64,000 bases of DNA, taken from assembly GCA_002423615.1 (NCBI GenBank), contig DIKO01000105.1, forward strand, positions 4,705-68,704, in the 5' to 3' direction. The stretch comes from Desulfobacteraceae bacterium UBA5616 (GTDB lineage Bacteria; Desulfobacterota; Desulfobacteria; Desulfobacterales; UBA5616). This document shows, one piece after another, positions 28,093-36,393 of the stretch. Both the position numbers and the translations under genes were made by a program. A model generated the notes under the pieces. That model did not search any database, was not told the origin of the DNA, and saw nothing but the letters and a program-made list of their open reading frames with translations. How positions within the stretch are numbered: the stretch's first letter is position 1; the number at the start of each line of letters is the position of its first letter.

Positions 28093-31000
28093 TCACGCAG
28101 CTAAGTTTTTGACGTCTAATGAAAGTTTTGTTTTAGAAGAAAACTGCTCCGTTTCCATCTGCTCGGCCAGGGCTCTCAATACACCTGCAATGCGCAGCGC
28201 CCTTCCATCGATCTCCGGATCAAAGCGGCCGTGTACCGTCAGTTTCAGCTGGGGCTTTTTTTTAAGCGCTTCGGCCACATCCTGAAGTTTTTTCAACTCT
28301 GAAGCCTGCAAGCGGTTGCTGCCGGGGAAAAAAGAAATCGCGTCCATCGGCTCGCCCTTGTCTCCGAAAAGGCCGCCCAGTGCCCTGAAGGGTGAAGTGA
28401 TAACCCTGGTGATCAGATTGACGATCGCCTTGAAAATAACCCGCCCGTAACTAAATTCCGGATTATCGATATTGCCGCGAACCGGCACCGCAAGATCGAT
28501 TTTACCATCGGCATCCGTGAGAAGCGCAATCGCCAGATCCAGCGGAAGTTTAAGCGCACCCGGGGACTCTATTCGTTCACCCAGTGTAAACTTTTCCAAT
28601 ACGACTGAATTGTTACCCAGAAGTTCGCTGTTTTTGATTTTGTATTCCAGGTTAAGGTTAAGCGTTCCCGATGCAATTTTTCGCCCGGCGAACGTCGCCG
28701 TGTAAGGGCTGAGGGACGTCATTTCCACATTTTGAAACATCACCAGGATGTCCATGAACACCTTTGGTGCATAGGGTGTCAAACTCCCCTTGACCGAAGC
28801 AAGGCCGAAATCACCGACTTTGCCGTCGAGCTTCACGGAGGCCCTGCTTGTTGGATCTGAAGATATGCTTCCTATCCCGCCGTTGAAATCCGTCACCCGG
28901 GTGACAAAAGGCAGCACGAGGCTGTAATCCGCAAAATCCACAATACCCTTCTCTATGCTTATTTTTTTGATGGTGACGGGGAAATCCGCCTGCTTTTCCG
29001 TTGAGCCGGCGGGAGTCGACTTCGTCGATGGCAGGGTTGCCCCGGTTGCCGTTTTATCCCGATCCTTTACGATCTTGGCCAAGTTTACACTCTTGTCTTT
29101 GGAAATCAATATTTTGGCGCCTGGCTCCACCAGTCTCACAGTGTTGATCTGCAGCTGCTGAGGTGATGTGCCAAATTTGATTTTTTTGGCGGTCATCCTT
29201 TTCCACTCGAGAAATCGTTCATTGGTTTCGGTCTCGATCAGGCTTAGTCTGTCCACATCAATGGAACCGTCGACGTTAAGCTGCGGGGCGGGTTTTGTGG
29301 CCCGATATCTCACATACGTGGATGCGGAAACATTACCGGACTTAAGGTTCAGATAGGTGAGCCTGTTTACGAGAGGACGCAGGGGTTCGAGAGACAGGCC
29401 TTTAATGTTGGTATCCGCATCCACTTCGTCTGCTGACTGGCTGAGGTGGCCGCTGAAAGCGGCATTCCCACCCTGCGCCACATTGAGCGACACCTCGAAG
29501 TCCATCGGTTTTTCACTATCCCGGTTCATATTTTTCAGCAGTACGCGGATATCCTGGAGGTCGTAAACAATGGCCGGGGAAAGGGAATGGTCCTGGAGAT
29601 TTACATGGTGCCGGTCAAGCTCGAATGCATCGAGCCTGAACGACCATGGCTTGCCTTCGGTTTTGGTATTGGTTCCGGTCTTTGAAATTTTTGGGGACTT
29701 TCCAGGGTGGCCTGATGGGGAAAACAATTCCGAAAGCTGAATTTGGCCGTCCTTATTTCTCACTACACGGGTTTCGCCGCCGGTCCCCGCTATCCGTGAA
29801 AGGGCTATCCTGCGACGGCTGATGTCAATTTGACTGTTATCCAGCAAAACCCTGTCCAGGGAGAAAAGGGGAAGATCTTCTTTGCCTTCTTCGGAAAGCG
29901 AAACGTCCGTCAGTTTCACCTTGAGACCATCCATAAGGGTTTTTGCCGGCCCTGCCCCAAATTCCGCCGAAGCATTCAACGAGATATTCATCCCGCCGAC
30001 GGATAAATCCAATGGCCTGGTGCGACTGCGGTCGGTATAATTCACGGCTACATCCGCGATGTTCACACCGTTCACTGTTATGCTCCAGGGCCGGGCGCCC
30101 GATTTTTCGGCCTTTACCTTCGGAGGCGCCTTTTCACTAAAATCTACCAGCAATGAGGTCTTGCCAGTTCAAGACGCCTTGCTCATCGATCGTGGCCGCG
30201 ATTTTGCCGTTTTGCACATCAACCTTGGAAATCAGGACTTTCCGTGTTTCTAAATCAAATTGCATCCCGCCGGCTTTAAACGTCGACAGCGAGAACAGGG
30301 GAGAAGCTTTGCCTTTCTTCTTGATGGACAGTCCATTTAATGCGAGGTCAGCATCCTTCAAGACCAGGCGTGGGCTGCTGTTTTGAAATTCGAACCGGTA
30401 CCGTGTATTGAAGGCCATATCACCCGTAGGCGCCTCAAAATTCAACCTGTCCTGCCCGAAAATCCATGCTGTAGCGGGCTTAAAACCGGATATGCTTAAC
30501 GCTCTTCAGAAAAAACAGGATGAAGGGATATCTCACCCTGCCAGCCGATCGTTCCGCCGCCCGGCAGTTTGGCAATGGCGGTATAGGGCCCTTTACTTTC
30601 CGGAAGCGTCGATATGTCGCTAAGTTCCAGATTCAGGTCTGAGAAGGTCTCGGTTGCCGGCGTGGGAATGGACTGATCGCTGAAACTGAAAACACCCTTT
30701 GTTATCTGTGCATGTTTCACAATAATCCGCGGCGGTTTTCGATCTACAGTGTCCGTTTCCTCCGATTCAGGCAGGTTGTCGGAAATGGCGGCCAGGTTGA
30801 GGCGTCCGTCCTCTTTTCGGATCTCGGTATAAATCGAAGGCCGCTCAATTTGAATTTCGGCAAATGTCCATGCCCATTTGAACAGGCTCGAGAGATCGAA
30901 ATCCACGAAAAGCCGATTGAAGCCAAGAATCGGGCGATCATTTGCTTCATCGAATTGAAATCCCTTTGCCTCGAATGTTAACAGGAAGGGATTCACATGA

Positions 31001-31209
31001 ACTTCGGCGATGGATGCCCGGCGCTGAAGTTTTTCAAGAGCTAAATGGGGTATATAGCGGGAAACCAGCCAGGGGGTGAGCAAAAAGCCGATCAGGGAGT
31101 ACAGGGTTAAAAGACCGACGGCAATCAATAACCAGCGGTTAAAAAGTATCCGCTTCCAAATTTTCGGAGTTGTTTGAGGTTTCTTTCCGTCATTAGTTTT
31201 ATCGACCAT
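28093..31209 (-). pseudogene. DUF748/AsmA-like outer-envelope protein gene split by frameshifts
   Basis: Three consecutive frames together make one DUF748 protein of about 1,030 residues. Part 1 (31209-30496) has the N-terminal membrane helix (LLIAVGLLTLYSLIGFLLTP) and the VHVNPFLLTFEAKGF block. Part 2 (about 30496-30137) continues from SISGFKPATAW through VLNWQDLIA. Part 3 (30153-28093) carries the remaining repeats and a C-terminal OmpA-like segment (FFPGSNRLQASELKKLQD). Adding one T near 30494 would join parts 1 and 2, and removing one A near 30154 would join parts 2 and 3. Such proteins span the periplasm and are AsmA-like lipid-transport candidates. Two independent single-base changes mean decay, or sequencing errors in an intact gene. 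Confidence 0.75.
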
Positions 31210-31464
31210 TGATAGAAAATCCTTTCACATCGAGAGTGGGGCGAAGCACTTCTTTAGCGTATTCAAGGTGATGATGGGGTTGGCGCAAATTGCATCAGTT
31301 TATGCATCTTTTATAACACATAAACCATCACAGGGATACAATTTTTGAGCTTTTTTGGGGTCGCATAACAGGGCTGTTCTTATACCGGTAAAAAAGGGGT
31401 AACCTGAACCCTGCTACCGGGGCGGGCGGGATGGTTCTTCAACCGAGGTTTTTGTGGAGACGGC

Positions 31465-32715
31465 TCAAACCACCAGCGCCTTTCCGGGCTCCACTTCGGA
31501 CGTTTTTTTCACAACCGGGAATAATACTGTCACAGTTGTACCTTTTCCAGGCCCACTGTCAATTTTTATACTCCCGCCGTATTCCTTGACAATGCCATAC
31601 ACAACGGATAACCCCAGTCCGGTTCCTTTGCCTTTTTCTTTTGTGGTGAAATAAGGCTCGAATATCCGATCCTGAATTTTCGGGTCAACCCCGCTCCCTG
31701 TGTCCTTTACGGCCAACCTTAAATAAGTGCCGCATTCCGCCAGTTGATATTCGGAAGCTGTCCGTTCATCAATTTCAACGTTCATCAGACTGACATTCAG
31801 GGTTCCGCCGTTTTCTTCCATAGCGTGAATGGCATTCATACAAAGGTTTAGGACAAGTTGATTGATCTCAGACGGATCGCTAAAGACTTCGCCGGCCTCA
31901 TAATGAATTTTCTGAATTAAATTGATGTTTTGGGGAATCAGCGGACCCAGCAGTTTGAGGCTTTCCTTCAGGATTAAATTGATTTTCAAGGGGAACCGTT
32001 CCTTTTCCTTGAAGCGGCTGAACGCCATCAGCTGACTAACCAGGTCCCTTGCACGGAAACTTGCGTCCACGGCATTCTGTAGCCCGACCCTCTCGGGGTC
32101 ACCCTCGGGTTTTTTCTGTATTATAAACTCAATATTGGCTACGATGATGGATAGAATATTGTTAAAATCATGCGCAATGCCCCCCGCCAGAACACCCACC
32201 GCTTCAAGCCGCTGAGCCTGGTACAACTGTGACTCAATTTTCTTTTTTTCGCTGGCATCTATGATAAACCCTCTTATGCCGACCGTACGGCCCTTATCCT
32301 TGATAGCGGTTGAATGAATCATAATGGGAAAAGTGCTGCCCTCTTTACGTATCGCCGTATAATCCGTCAATCCGAGAACTTCTCCCATGAGGACCTTCGC
32401 GATATTCTCGGCAGCCCTCGGGCGATCGGCCGGTGCTATGATATCCAGTCCATTAATACCTTTATCAAATTCTTCCTGATTATACCCGAAAATCTCAAAC
32501 CCGTTGCGATTCACAAACGTAATATCGAATGCCATGTCGAGCTCAAAAATCGTTTCGGGCAGGTATTCCAATAATTCCTCGTACTTTTTTTCGATCTCCC
32601 GTAATTTTGCCTCTCTTTTTTCAACCTCGGAAATTTTCTTTTCCAGAACCATAATTTTTTGTTCTAATTCCTTGCACAATGTTTTGTCATCCATAGTGGA
32701 ATCGCCCTGTTTCAT
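31465..32715 (-). CDS. Soluble PAS-domain hybrid-less sensor histidine kinase
   Basis: A 416-residue kinase without membrane helices. Residues about 15-50 are a charged coiled coil (LEKKISEVEKREAKLREIEK), residues about 50-170 a PAS domain (TIFELDMAFDITFVNRNGFE, with a PAC tail GIRGFIIDASEKK), followed by a HisKA domain with phospho-acceptor in GIAHDFNNILSIIVANIEF and an HATPase_c domain (KDTGSGVDPKIQ, GTGLGLSVVYGIVKEYGG). No adjacent response regulator is present, so it is an orphan kinase. The coding region ends at 31465; the gap 31210-31464 contains no gene. Confidence 0.93.
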   Translation of the reverse strand: MKQGDSTMDDKTLCKELEQKIMVLEKKISEVEKREAKLREIEKKYEELLEYLPETIFELDMAFDITFVNRNGFEIFGYNQEEFDKGINGLDIIAPADRPRAAENIAKVLMGEVLGLTDYTAIRKEGSTFPIMIHSTAIKDKGRTVGIRGFIIDASEKKKIESQLYQAQRLEAVGVLAGGIAHDFNNILSIIVANIEFIIQKKPEGDPERVGLQNAVDASFRARDLVSQLMAFSRFKEKERFPLKINLILKESLKLLGPLIPQNINLIQKIHYEAGEVFSDPSEINQLVLNLCMNAIHAMEENGGTLNVSLMNVEIDERTASEYQLAECGTYLRLAVKDTGSGVDPKIQDRIFEPYFTTKEKGKGTGLGLSVVYGIVKEYGGSIKIDSGPGKGTTVTVLFPVVKKTSEVEPGKALVV

Positions 32716-32939
32716 TATGAATTAAGTTAAAAAAAGGGAAGAATTGTCCTTATCAAATAAATTGACATCATTCAAATATTAAATTCTATTGAAATCAAAT
32801 AAATAAATTTTGGCTTCCTGTCACTGCGATTAGAGATAACTAACCATAATCATTATTAATAAATAGATATTCGGCAATTGCCCCGAAATTAACCCGAAAT
32901 GTGATTTTCAATTTGATTCGATCCTGCCTCATCTACCGG

Positions 32940-32970
32940 TTGACATGTCACATTGTAGTATGGTATAGAT
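32940..32970 (+). promoter_or_regulatory. Promoter with palindromic -35 region, for a putative small RNA
   Basis: TTGACA (32940-32945), an 18-base spacer and TATAGAT (32964-32970) give a near-consensus promoter. The perfect palindrome TGACATGTCA (32941-32950) overlaps the -35 box and could be an operator. The preceding stretch 32716-32939 is AT-rich with no gene. Confidence 0.6.
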
Positions 32971-32975
32971 AGCCC

Positions 32976-33058
32976 GAAAGGTAAATTATGCCATATTTAT
33001 CTTCATAAGTTCCATTCCCTCCTCCAAAAGGGGGCTGTCCTTTGACGGCCCCCTTTTT
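32976..33058 (+). ncRNA. Putative small RNA with anti-Shine-Dalgarno motif
   Basis: A transcript from the promoter at 32940-32970 would begin near 32976 and end at the strong terminator at 33026-33058, giving about 83 nucleotides. No conventional gene lies between, only a possible 6-codon ORF (ATG at about 32988) preceded by AAAGG. The single-stranded stretch before the terminator is C-rich (CCCTCCTCC, about 33017-33025) and complementary to Shine-Dalgarno sequences, a feature of many regulatory RNAs. A leader-peptide attenuator is the alternative, but the promoter-operator of arsR lies downstream of the terminator. Confidence 0.5.
33026..33058 (+). terminator. Strong Rho-independent terminator
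   Basis: AAAAGGGGGC-TGTC pairs with GACG-GCCCCCTTTT around a CTTT loop (14 pairs including one G.T), followed by T residues. It isolates the small RNA unit from the arsR-hgcAB operon. Confidence 0.85.
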
Positions 33059-33121
33059 GATTGGGAGTTTTGGGACCCCGGAAATCCTGCATAAATCATC
33101 ATGCATAAAAAATCTTGACAT

Positions 33122-33146
33122 TATCGTTTATAGCCGATAAACGATA
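33122..33146 (+). promoter_or_regulatory. Operator palindrome upstream of arsR-hgcAB
   Basis: TATCGTTTAT (33122-33131) and ATAAACGATA (33137-33146) form a perfect 10-base inverted repeat with a 5-base spacer. A TATAAT box follows at 33148-33153. TTGACA is present at 33115-33120, but 27 bases from TATAAT, so it is unlikely to be its -35 partner. The palindrome is the natural binding site for the ArsR-type regulator that starts at 33260. Confidence 0.7.
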
Positions 33147-33259
33147 ATATAATCCGGGCTCGGCATGCAAAGACGACGATCCGAAGTGCCGGGGCGTCTT
33201 CTGAGGAAACGGCCGGACCCGAATATTATCGCAGAGTCCATGAGGTTTGACGAAGAATA

Positions 33260-33556
33260 ATGACAACGGAAGAACTCGCTAAAATTTTTAAGGCCCTTGG
33301 CCATTCCACTAGAATTCAAATCGTTGAGCACCTGCTTCACCGCAATTCGTGCATATGCGGAGAAATTGTCGGTATTTTTCCATTTTCCCAATCCACCGTC
33401 AGTCAACATCTCAAAATCCTCAAGGACTCCGGGATCGTTTCCGGCGAAATCGAAGGGCCCAAAACGTGTTATTGCGTAGACGACCATATCTTAAAGGAAT
33501 TCAAGGATTACGTATCCAGTTTAAACCACGGGGATCAAGATCATGAAACCGTTTGA
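33260..33556 (+). CDS. ArsR/SmtB-family regulator of the hgcAB operon
   Basis: A 98-residue winged-helix protein of ArsR type (FKALGHSTRIQIVEHLL; recognition helix SQSTVSQHLKILKDSGIV). It has two cysteine pairs: C31/C33 (CICGE) at the start of the DNA-binding motif, the place of the classic ArsR metal site, and C70/C72 (CYC) near the C-terminus. Thiophilic metal or metalloid sensing is therefore likely; mercury, arsenic and zinc cannot be told apart by sequence. Its gene overlaps hgcA by 14 bases, so the methylation genes share its transcript. It probably represses through the palindrome at 33122-33146. Confidence 0.9.
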   Translation: MTTEELAKIFKALGHSTRIQIVEHLLHRNSCICGEIVGIFPFSQSTVSQHLKILKDSGIVSGEIEGPKTCYCVDDHILKEFKDYVSSLNHGDQDHETV

Positions 33557-34721
33557 TTCGGGCTGCTGCGGCGGATCGGTGGAGCAGGGAAAAATAAGCG
33601 GAAGCCTCCTGATTCAACCTTCCATGGAGGAATTCAAGAAAACCGAGGCCCCTATCGACCCTTTGAAAGACCACGACAAACCCGGATACCGGCTGTGTTC
33701 ATTTGTCCGTGGATTTCTCAAAACAGACGTGGGTCTTATTCCCCGGGTCAAAACAGATCTCGATAAATCGGATCTTTTATCAACCGTCATGATCAGAGCC
33801 GGCATCAAGCGGCATGATTACAGGATTTCGCCGGGGCTTTACGCCGTGGGAACGCCGGATAAATATTCAGAGGTCCTGGTCACGGCCAATTTCAAGCTTA
33901 CCTTCGATCACCTGAGACGGGAACTAAACGGCCTCAGCGCCTGGATTCTCGTCCTGGATACAAACGGCGTCAATGTCTGGTGCGCCGCAGGAAAAAAAAC
34001 CTTTTCAACCCATGAACTGGTGAACCGCATCAAAACCGTTTCACTGTCCGAACTCGTTACCCATGGAAGGGTTATCGTTCCTCAGTTGGGGGCGACCGGT
34101 GTCTCGGCCGTTGAGGTAAAAAAGCGGTCCGGGTTTGAAGTTGTTTTCGGCCCGGTCCGCGCAAAAGACATTCCGCTGTTTCTCAGGAATAACCGGAAAG
34201 CCGACGAGCGCATGAGAACAGTGACGTTTTCCTTTTTCGAACGTTTAATCCTGACACCGGTGGAACTGAAGCTTATTGTAAAACCGGTTCTGATAACGGC
34301 CATCGTGCTTTTCGTCATTTCCGGAATCGGTCCGGGGCTGTTTTCGATTTCCCAGGCAGGGTCAAGGGGACTTGCGGCGGTGTTTTTCCTTTTCGCGGGA
34401 ATCCTCTCCGGTGCGGTTATCACGCCGACGTTTCTGCCTTTTATTCCATTCAGGGAGTTCGCCGCCAAAGGCATTATTTCCGGAGGAATTTTCGCCGCTG
34501 TCGCTTCCATTTTCTTTTCACCGCCCATGGCCGGAACAACGGCCTTGATGGGTCTCTCGCTTTTAACCGTGACATCCAGTTCCATTCTGGCCATGCAATT
34601 TACCGGCGCCACCCCCTTCACCTCCCCATCCGGAGTTGAAAAAGAGATGAGAAGGTTCATCCCGGCACAGGCTGTGGGCCTTTTGTCGGCAACGGGGCTC
34701 TGGATTTATTCAGCATTTTAA
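33543..34721 (+). CDS. hgcA: Mercury-methylating corrinoid protein HgcA
   Basis: A 392-residue protein. The diagnostic cap-helix motif of HgcA, N-V-W-C-A-A-G-K, is at residues 144-151, with Cys147 expected to be the lower ligand to the corrinoid cobalt. The C-terminal part (about 255-392) has five hydrophobic helices, matching the membrane domain of HgcA. HgcA transfers a methyl group from the corrinoid to Hg(II), with HgcB re-reducing the cobalt. The protein is longer at the N-terminus than the 338-residue D. desulfuricans ND132 form and starts with a Cys pair (C8, C9 in SGCCGG). It is followed 22 bases later by hgcB, the diagnostic gene pair. Confidence 0.97.
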   Translation: MKPFDSGCCGGSVEQGKISGSLLIQPSMEEFKKTEAPIDPLKDHDKPGYRLCSFVRGFLKTDVGLIPRVKTDLDKSDLLSTVMIRAGIKRHDYRISPGLYAVGTPDKYSEVLVTANFKLTFDHLRRELNGLSAWILVLDTNGVNVWCAAGKKTFSTHELVNRIKTVSLSELVTHGRVIVPQLGATGVSAVEVKKRSGFEVVFGPVRAKDIPLFLRNNRKADERMRTVTFSFFERLILTPVELKLIVKPVLITAIVLFVISGIGPGLFSISQAGSRGLAAVFFLFAGILSGAVITPTFLPFIPFREFAAKGIISGGIFAAVASIFFSPPMAGTTALMGLSLLTVTSSSILAMQFTGATPFTSPSGVEKEMRRFIPAQAVGLLSATGLWIYSAF

Positions 34722-34743
34722 TTCGTCGGGAAGGAAGTTAAAA

Positions 34744-35022
34744 ATGACAGCGTTAAGATATTTAAAACAAGTTTCCACGTTAAGACTCAATGAAGATCTT
34801 TGCATCGGTTGCGGGTTGTGCGCCCAGGTTTGCCCCCATCAGGTGTTTACGCTGGAAAACGGCAAGGCCGGAATCATCGATCTGGATGCCTGCATGGAAT
34901 GCGGGGCCTGCGTCAACAACTGCCCCTCAAAAGCCATCGAAGTTCACCCGGGGGTCGGGTGAGCCGCCTATATTATCCAGGGCTGGATAAAAGGCCGGGA
35001 AAACGCATCCTGCTGTTCTTGA
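34744..35022 (+). CDS. hgcB: HgcB ferredoxin with selenocysteine at residue 73
   Basis: A 2[4Fe-4S] ferredoxin: CIGCGLCAQVCP (C20, C23, C26, C30) and CMECGACVNNCP (C50, C53, C56, C60). The frame meets TGA at 34960-34962 after GVG and continues as AAYIIQGWIKGRENASCCS to a stop at 35020-35022. That tail is the expected HgcB C-terminus, including the vicinal cysteines C90-C91. The TGA falls at residue 73, where HgcB proteins have a conserved Cys after P-G-V-G. A SECIS-like hairpin follows. Reading TGA as selenocysteine gives a 92-residue protein of normal length. HgcB reduces HgcA and its extra thiols are thought to hold or deliver Hg(II); a selenolate there would bind Hg strongly. Confidence 0.9.
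34960..34990 (+). promoter_or_regulatory. UGA-Sec codon with SECIS-like hairpin in hgcB
   Basis: After TGA (34960-34962) and 10 intervening bases comes a perfect 7-bp stem, TTATCCA (34973-34979) with TGGATAA (34984-34990), closing a GGGC loop. Spacing and the G-rich loop fit bacterial SECIS elements such as that of fdhF. Confidence 0.8.
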
Positions 35023-35177
35023 GGCGGATTACCCAAAAAAATCCGTGAACCGGTGAATATCAGCGTGAATCAAAAGTTCCAGGGAGCGCCAAAATCAAAA
35101 ACACCGAAAAGGAAAAATCCGGAGTTGCCGTATCGCCGCTCCGTTCTCCCCAGTTCAGATGGCTTTTCGGAAGCAAC

Positions 35178-36356
35178 ATGGCATTTTTTTTCGCCATGGG
35201 AAGCCAGGGAATTGTCAGGGCCTGGCTGGCCTTTAACCTTACCCGGAGCGAACTCGCCCTGGGAACGGTGATGGTGGCCATGGCCGTTCCCATGTTTTTT
35301 ATTGCGCCTGTCGGGGGCGTCATATCGGACCGGATGGACCGGCGGAAACTGATCATCCTGGGACAGGCCCTGGTTCTGGCCAGCGAACTGACCATCACCC
35401 TCCTCCTGATTCTGGATAAGCTTTTGTTCTGGCATCTGCTCTGCGGGTCGGTGATAATGGGGTGCATTTTCCCTTTCATCATGCCGGCGCGTACCGCCAT
35501 TGTGGTGAACATCGTCGGAAGGTTCGGCCTGGGAAAGGCCATGGGAATCAATATGGCGGGAATGAACGCAACGCGGATTCTGGGACCTGCTGCGGCAGGG
35601 TTTTTAATCGAAACCATCGGCGTAACCAACACCTACATTTTCGGCGCACTCCTCTACGGCATCGGAATTTTCTGCATGTTCCGCCTGGGCGATTTTCCAC
35701 CGCCTGCCAAACCACAGGGAGCGACCATGGCCGGGAGCATCCTCGAAGGAATCGTTTATGTGAGGCAGCATCAACTCGTATTGGTCCTTTTGCTCTTCGG
35801 CCTGATTCCCATGTTCCTCGCCATGCCGTTTCAGAACCTCCTGGTCGTTTTCGCCGAAAAAATATGGGGGGTAGGCTCCAGAGGTCTGGGCATATTGAGC
35901 TCCGTAGGAGGGATCGGAGGGGTTATCGGATCCATCTGGGTGGCTTCCATGGGAAATAACGGGAAGCGGCTCGGGTGGATGATGTCGAGCATTGCGGCTT
36001 TCGGCTGTTTTCTCCTGGCATTTTCCTTCAGTCCCTATTTTCTGTTGTCTCTTCCCTTTATCCTGCTGGCCAATATCTTCGCCAGTGTTTTTGGAACCCT
36101 GAACAATACGGCTATTCAGCTGGTCATACCGGATCATGTGCGGGGCCGGATATCAAGTTTTCTCATGATGTCGTTTTCCCTGCCCCTGCTGGGCACTTTG
36201 CCGGTAGCCGCTCTTGCGGAAGCCTACGGCGCTCCCCTGGCCGTAGGATCAGCGTCGGTGCTGGCCATGTCCGTAGCCTTTCTCTTCTATTTTTTCAGCA
36301 CTTCCCTCCGTCAGCTGAACCGGCATATTCACCAGGCGATGAGGGAAAACAGATAG
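35178..36356 (+). CDS. MFS transporter downstream of hgcAB
   Basis: A 392-residue frame with about 11-12 hydrophobic helices and the MFS loop motif GGVISDRMDRRKL after helix 2. Homologous-looking sequence continues upstream of the ATG (SPLRSPQFRWLFGSN), yet no ATG, GTG or TTG exists in that frame back to the stop near 35047. The true start may be non-standard, or a single-base change may separate it from a GTG-initiated frame at 35053 that carries a basic N-terminus. The EntS/enterobactin-exporter-like class is closest by layout. Its position suggests export of a product or a metal-related compound in the hgc operon, which is inference. Confidence 0.8.
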   Translation: MAFFFAMGSQGIVRAWLAFNLTRSELALGTVMVAMAVPMFFIAPVGGVISDRMDRRKLIILGQALVLASELTITLLLILDKLLFWHLLCGSVIMGCIFPFIMPARTAIVVNIVGRFGLGKAMGINMAGMNATRILGPAAAGFLIETIGVTNTYIFGALLYGIGIFCMFRLGDFPPPAKPQGATMAGSILEGIVYVRQHQLVLVLLLFGLIPMFLAMPFQNLLVVFAEKIWGVGSRGLGILSSVGGIGGVIGSIWVASMGNNGKRLGWMMSSIAAFGCFLLAFSFSPYFLLSLPFILLANIFASVFGTLNNTAIQLVIPDHVRGRISSFLMMSFSLPLLGTLPVAALAEAYGAPLAVGSASVLAMSVAFLFYFFSTSLRQLNRHIHQAMRENR

Positions 36357-36393
36357 CGCGGTCAACCCCTAATTACTGTGGAAGGAGAACACC

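Noticed and set aside
33115..33153. TTGACA and TATAAT as one promoter for arsR-hgcAB
   Set aside because: They are 27 bases apart, too far for sigma-70; only the palindrome and the TATAAT are kept as features.
34960..34962. TGA read as the ordinary stop of hgcB
   Set aside because: The frame after it encodes the expected HgcB tail with CC and then stops normally, and a SECIS-like hairpin follows. Accidental readthrough homology of this kind is very unlikely.
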